Source: an uncultured Rhodoplanes sp.
GTDB taxonomy: Bacteria > Pseudomonadota > Alphaproteobacteria > Rhizobiales > Xanthobacteraceae
Length of the DNA: 49,588 nt
Direction: 5' to 3'
Assembly (NCBI GenBank): GCA_936924235.1
Contig: CAKZHN010000249.1
Location: forward strand, 1 to 49,588
The notes under the pieces: model-generated
The model's input: the letters and a program-made list of their open reading frames with translations, nothing else
Told to the model about the DNA's origin: nothing
Databases searched by the model: none
Position numbers and translations under genes: made by a program
Part shown: piece by piece, positions 1-8,708 of the stretch
Layout: each line of letters begins with the position of its first letter
Numbering within the stretch: position 1 is the first letter of the stretch

Positions 1-2
1 TG

Positions 3-1262
3 GCCGAGCAGTACAACCAGGGCGGCATCCAGCGCCTGGTGCTGATCATCGACAATCGGGCGCGGCGGCCGGGTTCGAGCCTCTATCTCGTGACGACCTT
101 CAGTGGCGACGGGCTTGCCGGCAATGTCGGCGTGCTGGGCGAGGGCGTGCTGGAGCATGTCGGCTGGACCGAGACGGTCTATCGCCGGCTCGACGATCCG
201 GAGGGCAGCGAGCACCACGCGCTGGTCCGCGTGTTCCAGCTTCCGAGCGGCTTCCGGCTCCTGGTCGGGCGCGATCTCGAAGAGCGCGAGCGGCTCTACG
301 AGGTCATTCTGGCGGCCGGCCAATGGTCGATCGCGGTGGTGATCGTACTCGGGCTGCTCGGCGGCTTCTTCGCCGCGCGCCGCGTGCTGCGCCGCGTCGA
401 CGCCATGACCGAGACCTCGCGCACCATCATGGCCGGCGATCTGTCGGGCCGGCTGCCGGTCGCGGGGTCGGAGGACGAGCTCGATCGTCTCGCGGTCAAC
501 CTGAACGCCATGCTGGAGCGCATCGAGGCGCTGATGCGCGGCTTCAAGGAGGTCTCCGACAACATCGCCCACGATCTCAAGACGCCGCTGACGCGGCTGC
601 ACAACCGCGCCGAGGAGGCGTTGCGTTTGGGCCGGAGCGACAACGACTATCGTGCCGCGCTGGAAGCGACGCTCGATGAATCCGACGAGCTGATCCGCAC
701 CTTCAACGCGCTGCTGATGATCGCGCGAACCGAGTCCGGCCAAGCCAGCACGCCGATGGCGGAGTTCGACGCCGCCGACGTCGTGCAGGGGATCGCCGAG
801 CTTTACGAGCCGGCGGCCGAGGAAAAGGGCCTCGCCTTCCGGGTCGACACCCAGGGCCTGCTGTCGATGCGCGGCAACCGCGAGCTCCTGACCCAGGCGC
901 TCGCCAATCTTGTGGACAACGCCATCAAATACGGCCTTTGCGATGCAGCATCGGCCAACGGTGTTCCGGCCGACATTGTGGTCAGCGCCGCCAACGATGG
1001 CGACAACATCAAGCTCTGCGTCGCCGATCACGGTCCGGGGGTGCCTGCGTCCGACCGCGAGCACGTGGTTCAGCGCTTCGTGCGGCTCGAGCAGAGCCGC
1101 ACCGAGCCGGGTTCTGGCCTGGGCCTGAGCCTCGTCTCCGCGGTGGCGCATCTGCACGGCGGCGAGCTCAAGCTCGAGGACAACAATCCCGGCCTGAAAG
1201 CGTGCCTTTTATTGCCGCGCGACGGCCGCCAATTGCCCGGGCCATCCCGCATAGTCAATTAA
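3..1262 (+). CDS. Sensor histidine kinase (5' end outside window)
   Basis: The frame is open to the left edge, so the N-terminus, and probably a response-regulator gene, lie upstream of the window. What is visible is the end of an extracytoplasmic segment, a membrane span (about 327-380), a HAMP linker, a HisKA domain with the phospho-acceptor in NIAHDLKTPLTRL (His codon 570-572), and a HATPase domain with N box (LVDNAIKYG), G1 (DHGPGV) and G2 (SGLGLSLV). It is therefore a complete kinase core of the inner-membrane type that autophosphorylates and passes phosphate to a response regulator. The signal sensed cannot be read from the sequence. It ends 24 bases before glnE on the same strand, so the two may be co-transcribed. 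Confidence 0.92.
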   Translation, partial: AEQYNQGGIQRLVLIIDNRARRPGSSLYLVTTFSGDGLAGNVGVLGEGVLEHVGWTETVYRRLDDPEGSEHHALVRVFQLPSGFRLLVGRDLEERERLYEVILAAGQWSIAVVIVLGLLGGFFAARRVLRRVDAMTETSRTIMAGDLSGRLPVAGSEDELDRLAVNLNAMLERIEALMRGFKEVSDNIAHDLKTPLTRLHNRAEEALRLGRSDNDYRAALEATLDESDELIRTFNALLMIARTESGQASTPMAEFDAADVVQGIAELYEPAAEEKGLAFRVDTQGLLSMRGNRELLTQALANLVDNAIKYGLCDAASANGVPADIVVSAANDGDNIKLCVADHGPGVPASDREHVVQRFVRLEQSRTEPGSGLGLSLVSAVAHLHGGELKLEDNNPGLKACLLLPRDGRQLPGPSRIVN

Positions 1263-1286
1263 CCCCGGTGCGGCTATGACAGAGTC

Positions 1287-4280
1287 ATGGTCCGGGGCGT
1301 CAAGAAGACATCGAAACCGGCGGCGGAGCCGGGCGGGCAAGGCTCTTCACAAGGCTTGGCATTCGCGGTCGCCGATGCGCCGCAACTCGCCGAGCCTGCG
1401 GTGGCGCGTGAGCGCCTGAACGAATGGCTTGCGGAACTGGGCCGCAGCGCCGCAGGCAAATCGCTCAAGCAACTGATCGGTGAGGCGCCCAAGGTCGAGG
1501 CCCTGCTGCTCGGGCTCGCCGACGGCTCGCCTTATCTCTGGGACCTTGCGAGCGCTGATCCGGATCGGCTGCTGACGGTGCTGAACGCTGAGCCCAACGA
1601 GCATCTCGCCGCGCTGCTCGCCAAATCCAGCAAGGCCATCGCCGCCGCCAAGGACGAGGCTGCCGCGATGCAGCTCCTGCGGCGCATGAAGGCCGAGGCG
1701 GCGCTCATGATCGCGGTGGCCGACATCGGCGGCGTCTGGCCGGTGATGCGAACCACGCAGGCGCTCACCGAAGTGGCCGACACGGCGGTGCGCTCCGCGG
1801 TGCGCTATCTGCTGCGCGAGGCTACGGCGGCCGGCAAGCTCAAGCCCGCCGACAAGAACGCGCCCGAGGAGGGCAGCGGCTACATCGTGCTCGCCATGGG
1901 CAAGATGGGCGCCTTCGAGCTGAACTATTCCAGCGACATCGACCTGATCGTGTTCTACGACCGCGAGGCGCCCGCCCTGGTCGACAAGGACAACGTCGCG
2001 ACCTTCCATGTCCGCATCACTCGCGGCCTGGTCAAGCTCCTGCAGGAGCGCACCGCCGACGGCTATGTGTTCCGCGTCGACCTGCGCTTGCGGCCCGATC
2101 CGGCCTCGACGCAGATCGCGGTCTCCACCGAATCCGCGCTGAACTACTACGGCAGCGTCGGGCAGAACTGGGAGCGCGCCGCGATGATCAAGGCGCGGGT
2201 CTGCGCCGGTGACTTCAAGTCGGGCGAGGACATCCTTGCGCAGCTCTCGCCGTTCATCTGGCGCAAGTATCTCGACTTCGCCGCCGTCGCCGACATCGAG
2301 GCGCTGAAGCGGCAGATCCACGCCTACCGGGGCCACGCCGACATCGCGGTCGAAGGCCACAACATCAAGCTCGGCCGCGGCGGCATCCGCGAGATCGAGT
2401 TCTTTGTGCAGACCCAGCAGCTCGTCGCCGGCGGCCGGCATCCCGAGCTGCGCGGCCGCCAGACCTTGCCGATGCTGGCCGCGCTCGCGGAAGGCGGCTG
2501 GATCGGCCAGGCCGCGCGGCCCGATCTCGAGGACGCCTACCTCTTCTTGCGCGAGACCGAGCACCGGCTGCAGATGGTCGCCGACGATCAGACCCATACG
2601 TTGCCGTCGGAGCGCGAGAGCCTGGACCGCTTTGCCCGCTTTGCCGGCTTCAAGGGTCGCGACGAGTTCGCCAAGACGCTGCTCGGCCATCTGCATCAGG
2701 TGCAGAGCCACTACGTCCGGCTGTTCGAGGAGACCTCGAGCGAAGCGAGCCGCCTGGCGCTGTCGTTTCCCAAGGACGCCGACGACCGCGAGACGCTCAA
2801 CCGGCTGGGCGCGATGGGCTTCCGCAAGCCGCTGGAGGTCTCGGCCACGGTGCGCGACTGGCTCCACGGGTCGTACAAGGCGCTGCGCGGCGATTTCGCC
2901 CGCAGCCAGTTCACTGACTTGGTGCCGCTGCTGCTCGAACGCCTGGCGCGTTCCGAGAATCCCGAGGCCGCGATCACGGCTTTCGACACCTTCATCCACG
3001 GCCTGCAGCGCGGCTCGCGGCTGATCTCCATGCTCAAGCAGAATCCCGATCTGGTGACGCTGGTCGCCATGGCGATCGGCACCGCGCCCCGACTTGCCGA
3101 CATTCTGGCGCGGCACCCCGAGGCGATGGATGCGCTGCTCGAGCCGACGTTTTTCGGCGCCCTGCCGGACGAGGCGACGCTGGAAGCCGAACTCGCGCGT
3201 CTGGCCGGGCAGGACCGTTCCTACGAGGACTATCTCGACCGGCTGCGCATGTTCAGCCACGAGCAGATGTTCCTGATCGGCGCCCGGATCCTGTCGGGCA
3301 CCGTGTCGGCCGAGCAGGCCGGCGGCGCCTTCGCGTGCATCGCCGATGTCGCGGTGCGGGCGCTGCATCGCAGCGTCGAGGCCATGCTGGCCGAACGTCA
3401 CGGCCGCATCCGCGATCAGCAGACCGTGCTGCTGGCGCTCGGCAAGCTCGGCGGCCGGGAGATGACCGCGACCTCCGATCTCGATCTGATTATCGTCTAT
3501 GACTTCGACGCCGAGAACCCGCACTCGGATGGCGAGAAGTCGCTCTACGGCGCGCAGTACTTCGCGCGGCTCACCCAGCGGCTGATCGGCGCGCTGTCGT
3601 CGCAGACCAATTACGGGGCGCTGTTCAACGTCGACATGCGGCTGCGTCCGTCAGGGCGGGCGGGCCCGATCGCCACCAGCATCGAGTCGTTCAAGAGCTA
3701 CCAGGAGACCGAGGCTTGGACCTGGGAGCACATGGCGCTGACGCGCGCGCGGGTGATCTCCGGGCCGCCGGAATTCACCGCGCGGGTGTCGCGCGTGATC
3801 CACGATGTGCTGTGCCGCGAGCGCAATGCCGAAGCGGTCGCAGCCGACGTGGCCGACATGCGGCAGGCCATCGCCAGGGAGAAGGGCGAGGAGCAGCGCT
3901 GGGATTTGAAATACGCCGCGGGCGGCCTGATCGATGTTGAGTTCATCGCGCAGTATCTGCAACTCGTGCATGCGGCCGAGCATCCGGAGATCCTCGACCC
4001 GAACACGGCCCGCGTGCTCGACAACGCCTTGCGGCTGGGACTGCTGCCGCCGCAGCACGCCGACATCCTGCGGCCCGCGGTGCGGCTCTACCACAACGTC
4101 ACACAGGTGCTGCGGCTCTGCCTGCCCGGTCCGTTCGATCCGAAGACAGCCGGGAAGGGGCTGCTCGATCTGCTTTGCCGCGCCGCCGACCTGCCGAATT
4201 TCGCGACGCTCGACGCGCACCTCGCCGAGACCCAGCAAAAGGTGCGCGCGAGCTTCAATCAGATACTGAACGTTGGCTGA
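1287..4280 (+). CDS. glnE: Bifunctional glutamine synthetase adenylyltransferase / adenylyl-removing enzyme GlnE
   Basis: GlnE adenylylates glutamine synthetase to switch it off in nitrogen excess and removes the AMP in nitrogen limitation, under PII control. The 997 residues match the full family length and hold the two expected nucleotidyltransferase halves. The N-terminal deadenylylase half has SSDIDLIVFYD (Asp217 and Asp219) and the C-terminal adenylylase half has TSDLDLIIVYD (Asp731 and Asp733). Both metal-binding Asp-x-Asp pairs are intact, so both activities should be present. The ATG at 1287 follows the kinase stop by 24 bases; another ATG lies at 1275. A long open frame on the opposite strand is a GC-rich shadow. 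Confidence 0.97.
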   Translation: MVRGVKKTSKPAAEPGGQGSSQGLAFAVADAPQLAEPAVARERLNEWLAELGRSAAGKSLKQLIGEAPKVEALLLGLADGSPYLWDLASADPDRLLTVLNAEPNEHLAALLAKSSKAIAAAKDEAAAMQLLRRMKAEAALMIAVADIGGVWPVMRTTQALTEVADTAVRSAVRYLLREATAAGKLKPADKNAPEEGSGYIVLAMGKMGAFELNYSSDIDLIVFYDREAPALVDKDNVATFHVRITRGLVKLLQERTADGYVFRVDLRLRPDPASTQIAVSTESALNYYGSVGQNWERAAMIKARVCAGDFKSGEDILAQLSPFIWRKYLDFAAVADIEALKRQIHAYRGHADIAVEGHNIKLGRGGIREIEFFVQTQQLVAGGRHPELRGRQTLPMLAALAEGGWIGQAARPDLEDAYLFLRETEHRLQMVADDQTHTLPSERESLDRFARFAGFKGRDEFAKTLLGHLHQVQSHYVRLFEETSSEASRLALSFPKDADDRETLNRLGAMGFRKPLEVSATVRDWLHGSYKALRGDFARSQFTDLVPLLLERLARSENPEAAITAFDTFIHGLQRGSRLISMLKQNPDLVTLVAMAIGTAPRLADILARHPEAMDALLEPTFFGALPDEATLEAELARLAGQDRSYEDYLDRLRMFSHEQMFLIGARILSGTVSAEQAGGAFACIADVAVRALHRSVEAMLAERHGRIRDQQTVLLALGKLGGREMTATSDLDLIIVYDFDAENPHSDGEKSLYGAQYFARLTQRLIGALSSQTNYGALFNVDMRLRPSGRAGPIATSIESFKSYQETEAWTWEHMALTRARVISGPPEFTARVSRVIHDVLCRERNAEAVAADVADMRQAIAREKGEEQRWDLKYAAGGLIDVEFIAQYLQLVHAAEHPEILDPNTARVLDNALRLGLLPPQHADILRPAVRLYHNVTQVLRLCLPGPFDPKTAGKGLLDLLCRAADLPNFATLDAHLAETQQKVRASFNQILNVG

Positions 4281-4363
4281 GCGACTGACGCTGCAGCCAC
4301 CTTCCGAGCGCTCGGCCAAGTGGTGTAGGCTGGTCTCAAGAAAAGACTTGCTGGGAGGAAAGC

Positions 4364-5326
4364 ATGATTGCGCGTCGCGCCTTCGTCAAAGGAGGCTCGA
4401 TGGCGGCGATCGCGGTCGCCGCCTCGGGGCTTTGCATTGAGCCAGTAAACGCTCAGGAGGTGCCGAATTCGGTCGGCACCGAGCCGCCGAAGTTGAAGGC
4501 GCCGGCGAACGCCGCCGACTGCCACATGCACACCTACGATCCGGCGCGATTCCCGATGCCGCCCAATCCAAGGAAAGCGCCAGACAATGCCACGGTGGAG
4601 CATTATCGGCTGCTGCAGAAGCGGATCGGCACAACGCGCGTCGTCATCGTGCAGCCGCGCAATTACGCGACCGACAACCGCGTGACGCTCTACGCGATCT
4701 CGCAGCTCGGAGCGAACGCGCGCGGCGTCGCCGTGGTCTCGCCGTCCGTCACCGATGCCGAGCTGAAGGCGTTCAACGAAGGCGGCATCCGCGGCATCCG
4801 GTTCAGCCTGGCCGATCCCGGCTCGCGCGCGGTCACGCCCGACATGGTCGAGCCGCTGGCCAAGCGCGTCGCCGATCTCGGCTGGCACGTGCAGTTCAAC
4901 GTCGACGGCCCGATGATCGACGAGATGGAAGCCGTGCTGCGGCGTCTGCCGACGCCGATGGTGTTCGACCATCTGGCGCATCCGCCGCTGCCGGCCGGCA
5001 TCGAGCACTCGTCGCATAAGATCGTCCGCGACCTGATCGACAAGGGCCGCACCTGGGTTAAGCTCTCCGGTGCCTATTCGAACAGCAAGGTCGGGCCGCC
5101 GGCCTATCCGGAGTCGACCAAGATCGCGCAGGCCTTCGTGAAGGCCGCGCCGGAACGCCTGGTGTGGGGCAGCGACTGGCCGCATCCGGGCCTGCCGGAC
5201 AACAACAAGCCGAACGATGCGCTGCTGTTCGATCTTCTCGGCGAGTGGGCGCCCGACGAGGCCATGCGCAACCGGATCCTGGTGCAGAACCCGGAGGCGC
5301 TCTACGGCTTCGGCAAGCCGGCGTGA
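4364..5326 (+). CDS. Tat-exported LigI-like amidohydrolase (Amidohydro_2 family)
   Basis: A 320-residue TIM-barrel hydrolase resembling 2-pyrone-4,6-dicarboxylate hydrolase (LigI). It shows DCHMHTYDP near residue 55 (metal-site HxH type), VVIVQP, FDHLAHP and the late WGSDWPHP motif whose Asp is the usual catalytic/metal residue. The N-terminus (ARRAFVKGG followed by a hydrophobic stretch ending VNAQE) is a twin-arginine signal, so the enzyme should be periplasmic, which is unusual for this cytoplasmic family. The ATG at 4364 follows GGGAGGAAAGC, a strong ribosome site. It lies 35 bases before an also-exported MmgE/PrpD gene, suggesting one operon. The lactone or ring substrate is unknown. Confidence 0.88.
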   Translation: MIARRAFVKGGSMAAIAVAASGLCIEPVNAQEVPNSVGTEPPKLKAPANAADCHMHTYDPARFPMPPNPRKAPDNATVEHYRLLQKRIGTTRVVIVQPRNYATDNRVTLYAISQLGANARGVAVVSPSVTDAELKAFNEGGIRGIRFSLADPGSRAVTPDMVEPLAKRVADLGWHVQFNVDGPMIDEMEAVLRRLPTPMVFDHLAHPPLPAGIEHSSHKIVRDLIDKGRTWVKLSGAYSNSKVGPPAYPESTKIAQAFVKAAPERLVWGSDWPHPGLPDNNKPNDALLFDLLGEWAPDEAMRNRILVQNPEALYGFGKPA

Positions 5327-5361
5327 CGCAGATCAACCTCACGCATGCAGGGCGACCGAAC

Positions 5362-6849
5362 ATGTCTCTCCCGATCTCGCGCCGCAATCTTCTCGCAGGC
5401 ACATCTGCATTCACAGCCGCACTTGGAATCCATGGCATGACATCTTCTGTTCAAGCGGCCGAAGCGCCGAAAACCTCCGAGCGTCCGCTGGCCGAGCGGC
5501 TCGCCGCCTATGCGGACGGACTGCGCTATGACGATCTCGACGCCGCGACCGTCGAGCGCATCAAGTCGCATGTCATCGACACCATCGGCTGCGGCATCGC
5601 GGCGTTCGACGAGCGGCCGGTGCGGGTCTGCCGCGAGGTGGCTCTGGCGCCGGGGGCAGGGAGCTGCACCGTCATCGGCACCGACCGGCGCACCACGCCT
5701 GATCTCGCGGCCTTCGCCAACAGCGTGGCGTCGCGCTATTACGACTTCAACGATGCCTATGTTTCGCATTTTACGGCCCATCCGAGCGACAACCTCGCGG
5801 CTTGTCTTGCGGTCGCGGAGGCCGAGAAGGCGAGCGCGGTCGATCTCATCACCGCGATCGCGCTGGCTTACGAGATCAATTGCCGCTTGGTCGACACGCT
5901 GGACATTGCGGCGCGCAACTGGGACCCGCCGGTGCATGGCCTGCCGGCCGTGGCGCTGGCTGCCGGAAAGCTGATGAAGCTTGCGCCCGACAAGCTGATG
6001 CAGGCCGTCAACATCGCGATCAACGATCACATCCCGATGGGGCAGACCCGCGCGCAGACCAATTCCGACTGGAAGGGGCTCGCCGCTCCTGAGGCCGGAC
6101 GCAACGCGGTTTTCGCCACGATGTTGGCGCGCAGCGGCATCACAGGCCCTGCGCCGATCTTCGAAGGCCGCAAGGGCTTCTTCCAGCTCGTGTCGGGGCC
6201 TGGTCAGGTCGCGGTCGACAGCTTCGGCCGAAAGGGCGTGCCGTTCCGCATCCACCAGTGCGGTATGAAACCCTGGCCGGCCGTGATCTATTCGCAGACC
6301 GCGATCGCGGCCGGCATCGCGGTCGCCAAGGATGTCGGCGACCTCGAGCGCATCACCGCAATCGAGATCGCGACGACCAAGCGCGGCTACGAGCAGACCG
6401 GTCGCGATGCCGAGAAATGGACGCCGGAGAACCGCGACACCGCGGACCACAGCCTGCCCTACATCACGACGCGGGCGATGTTCGACGGCGACATCGACAA
6501 TGACAGCTATGCGCCGGCGAAGCTTCACGATCCGCGGACGCTCGCCTTCATGCGCAAGATCAAGGTGGCCGAAGACCCGGCGCTGACGGCGCGCACCGGC
6601 GCGTCGACCGTGCCGACGCGGATCACCGCCACTCTCGCGGACGGGCAGCGCGTGGTTCGTGAGGTCGATGACGTGCCGGGCTTCGTCGGCCGGCCGATGG
6701 GCCGCGCCGACGTCGACCGCAAGTTCCGCAGCAACATCGGCAAGCGCTGGCCGCAGGGCAAGACCGACGCCGTGCTGAAGTCGCTGTGGGCGCTGGAGGA
6801 GACCAAGGACCTGCAGGCCTTGCTCGGCACGCTGTCGCTGCAGGCGTAA
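5362..6849 (+). CDS. Tat-exported MmgE/PrpD family protein
   Basis: A 495-residue protein of the MmgE/PrpD family (2-methylcitrate dehydratase, iminodisuccinate epimerase and cis-aconitate decarboxylase relatives). Recognisable blocks include SHVIDTIGCGIAAFDERP, the ASRYYDFNDAY region and HPSDN, followed by a typical C-terminal half. The chosen ATG at 5362 gives SRRNLLAGT plus a hydrophobic stretch ending VQAAE, a twin-arginine leader; longer frames from 5164 run through the preceding gene and are unlikely. Family members are normally cytoplasmic, so export is notable. It follows the exported LigI-like hydrolase by 35 bases, and the two probably act on one periplasmic substrate (inference). 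Confidence 0.88.
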   Translation: MSLPISRRNLLAGTSAFTAALGIHGMTSSVQAAEAPKTSERPLAERLAAYADGLRYDDLDAATVERIKSHVIDTIGCGIAAFDERPVRVCREVALAPGAGSCTVIGTDRRTTPDLAAFANSVASRYYDFNDAYVSHFTAHPSDNLAACLAVAEAEKASAVDLITAIALAYEINCRLVDTLDIAARNWDPPVHGLPAVALAAGKLMKLAPDKLMQAVNIAINDHIPMGQTRAQTNSDWKGLAAPEAGRNAVFATMLARSGITGPAPIFEGRKGFFQLVSGPGQVAVDSFGRKGVPFRIHQCGMKPWPAVIYSQTAIAAGIAVAKDVGDLERITAIEIATTKRGYEQTGRDAEKWTPENRDTADHSLPYITTRAMFDGDIDNDSYAPAKLHDPRTLAFMRKIKVAEDPALTARTGASTVPTRITATLADGQRVVREVDDVPGFVGRPMGRADVDRKFRSNIGKRWPQGKTDAVLKSLWALEETKDLQALLGTLSLQA

Positions 6850-6855
6850 CGCCCG

Positions 6856-7761
6856 CTATCTCCGGTCCGGCCGATTGCCACCGCGTTGCGGCCGCTCACG
6901 CTCCTGGCGCTGTTGCTGCTGGAACTGCTGTCGCTGGTTGCGATTCTGCTGCTGCTGATTGCGGTTCTGCTGTTGTCTCTGGTTCTGCCGCAGTTGGTTC
7001 TGGCGCTGTTGCCGCTGCTGCCGCCGCTGGACCGCCATCTGCCGGCCGACATTGTGCGAGGCGAACAGCCGCTGCACCACGCCGCGGTCGCGCGCCGCCT
7101 CCTGCGGCGGAATCTGCACCGCGACGGCGGCGATCCGTCCGCCTGGGCCGGGGCGCAGCGCAAAGGCGCTCGCGCCTTGCGTCAGCGTGCCGAGTCGTCC
7201 GCCCTGCCGGTCGAACACCTCGATGCGCCCGACGCGGCCATCGGCGTCCGGATAGAGCTTGATCTTGGGCTCGGCCGTGCCGCCCGCACCGCCGTCCGGC
7301 ACCTCGACCACGCCGGTCGTGCCCCGGATGCCGAGCGACGCGGTCGCCGTCGTGAATTTCATGTCGCCGGTCTTGGCCGCCTGACCGGCCACGAAGGCGA
7401 CCGTGCCGCGCACCACGTTGAACAAAGCGGCGTTGGAGCGGCCGCCATCCTGATAGACGAACTCGTCGACGGTGAGGCGGGCGTTGGCGTTGAGGTTCAG
7501 CGTCGTCTCGTCGTCGAAGGTGACGCCGAGCAGCGAATTGGCGCCGGCCTGCAGCACGTCGTGCTTGTAAACGGGATCGCTGACCTTCAACGCCGCCGGC
7601 GTCGCGCCGCCGCGCGTCACTGTTGCGCTGCCTTGCAGCGTCGCAACCTGGGCGACCTGGCTGTCGATCGCAGCCGCCGGGTTGGTCAGCGTCTGCGCGC
7701 GTGCCGGGAACGGCCATGCGGCCGCACAGCCGAGCAAGGTGATGAATTCGCGCCGCTTCAT
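6856..7761 (-). CDS. Exported FecR-domain protein with Q/N/R-rich C-terminal tail
   Basis: A 301-residue protein starting MKRREFITLLG, a twin-arginine-type leader common in Bradyrhizobium relatives, cleaved near ARAQ. Residues about 40-200 form a FecR-like beta domain (AATVTRGG-like start, VYKHDVLQAGANS, FDDETTLNLNANARLTVDEF, ASLGIRGTTG). Unlike classic FecR there is no cytoplasmic anti-sigma segment, no internal membrane span and no adjacent ECF sigma gene. The last 60 or so residues are almost entirely Gln, Asn and Arg. The upstream ATG at 7872 is less likely because it would bury the leader. It converges with the PrpD gene, leaving six bases between the stops. Function unknown; a periplasmic scaffold or surface-binding role is a guess. 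Confidence 0.82.
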   Translation of the reverse strand: MKRREFITLLGCAAAWPFPARAQTLTNPAAAIDSQVAQVATLQGSATVTRGGATPAALKVSDPVYKHDVLQAGANSLLGVTFDDETTLNLNANARLTVDEFVYQDGGRSNAALFNVVRGTVAFVAGQAAKTGDMKFTTATASLGIRGTTGVVEVPDGGAGGTAEPKIKLYPDADGRVGRIEVFDRQGGRLGTLTQGASAFALRPGPGGRIAAVAVQIPPQEAARDRGVVQRLFASHNVGRQMAVQRRQQRQQRQNQLRQNQRQQQNRNQQQQNRNQRQQFQQQQRQERERPQRGGNRPDRR

Positions 7762-7906
7762 GACGGGCGGCACGCTATCGCAGCGACTGCGCCAGGGAAA
7801 CCGGAAACGGCGGGTGCTGTGTATCCGGCAACCTACCCGGATACCGAGATTGAAACGTTTCGCGCGCTTCAATCATTCGCCCGGTCAGGCAAAGCCGGAC
7901 GAAGCG

Positions 7907-8614
7907 CTACTTCAATTCATATTCGACAAACTCGATCTTCGTCGTGCCGATGTTGCGAATGCCGCGCGTGGTGCCCGCGTCCTTCCAGAAGAACTCGCCG
8001 AGCTTCGGTGACATCGCCTGCTCGGGTTGCCCCGGCACGCTTTCGACGATCTCGCCGCCGTCCACGACGATGCGAAGCCCCGGTGCCTGCTGGGTGATCG
8101 CCGCGGCGGATTCGCCCGGCTGCAGGATGAGCCGCCAGACGCGGATGCGATCGTTGTCGAGCACGAGCTTGTAGGCCGGCACGCCCTCGCGCGAGCCCGC
8201 GGTGAAGCGGCCGGGCTCGGGATAGAGGATTGACGTCACGATGTTGTGGAACGGCGTCGGACCCTGGTTATGCACGCGATGCGTCTGCGTCTTCTTGGAG
8301 AAGGCCGTGTAGCCGACATTGCCGCGCGGCGTGCGCCGCGGCGGATAGGGCTGGCCGCCAAGCTCCTGGCCGGCTTGGTCGGCGTCCTCGACAACCACGC
8401 TGAGCTGGTCGAGCGAGTGGACGTGATAGCCGGCCTGGCGGCCCGGCGGGATGTAGACGTTGGTGATGGCGATCAGATCGTTGCGGAAGGCCGGGACGTG
8501 GTAGCTCGCCTTGTCGACCGGGACCGGCGGCGTTTCCTGCGCCAAGGCGCAAGCGGCCGGCGCGAGACTCAACAGCAATGATGTGACGACAAGACGTTGG
8601 ATCTGACGCTTCAT
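7907..8614 (-). CDS. Secreted bicupin-like protein
   Basis: A 235-residue protein with a Sec signal (hydrophobic 8-25, cleavage near ALAQE) and two cupin-like halves. The first half keeps histidines of a metal site (GYHVHSLDQ, His64 and His66, and a later THRVHN). The second half (LILQPGESAAAI to FFWKDAG) has the cupin outline but no matching histidines and has probably lost metal binding. The start at 8614 has GGGGAGGAGC just upstream; the longer frame from 8728 has no support. The neighbours are catabolic genes on the same strand. A sugar- or aromatic-binding or dioxygenase-like role is possible but unproven. Confidence 0.8.
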   Translation of the reverse strand: MKRQIQRLVVTSLLLSLAPAACALAQETPPVPVDKASYHVPAFRNDLIAITNVYIPPGRQAGYHVHSLDQLSVVVEDADQAGQELGGQPYPPRRTPRGNVGYTAFSKKTQTHRVHNQGPTPFHNIVTSILYPEPGRFTAGSREGVPAYKLVLDNDRIRVWRLILQPGESAAAITQQAPGLRIVVDGGEIVESVPGQPEQAMSPKLGEFFWKDAGTTRGIRNIGTTKIEFVEYELK

Positions 8615-8708
8615 TGGCGCTCCTCCCCAAATTGCCTGCCGCCCTCTGCGGGGCGATCGGGAAGAAGCTTGATCCTGCGCGCGCGTGCGCGCAAGACGCC
8701 AAAGCCTG

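Noticed and set aside
1347..3524. 725-codon open frame on the strand opposite glnE
   Set aside because: Low-complexity, R/G/H-rich product antisense to a certain gene; a GC-rich shadow.
6886..8097. 403-codon frame on the plus strand over the FecR and cupin genes
   Set aside because: Leucine-rich shadow of the Q/N codons of the FecR tail; no start site or domain.
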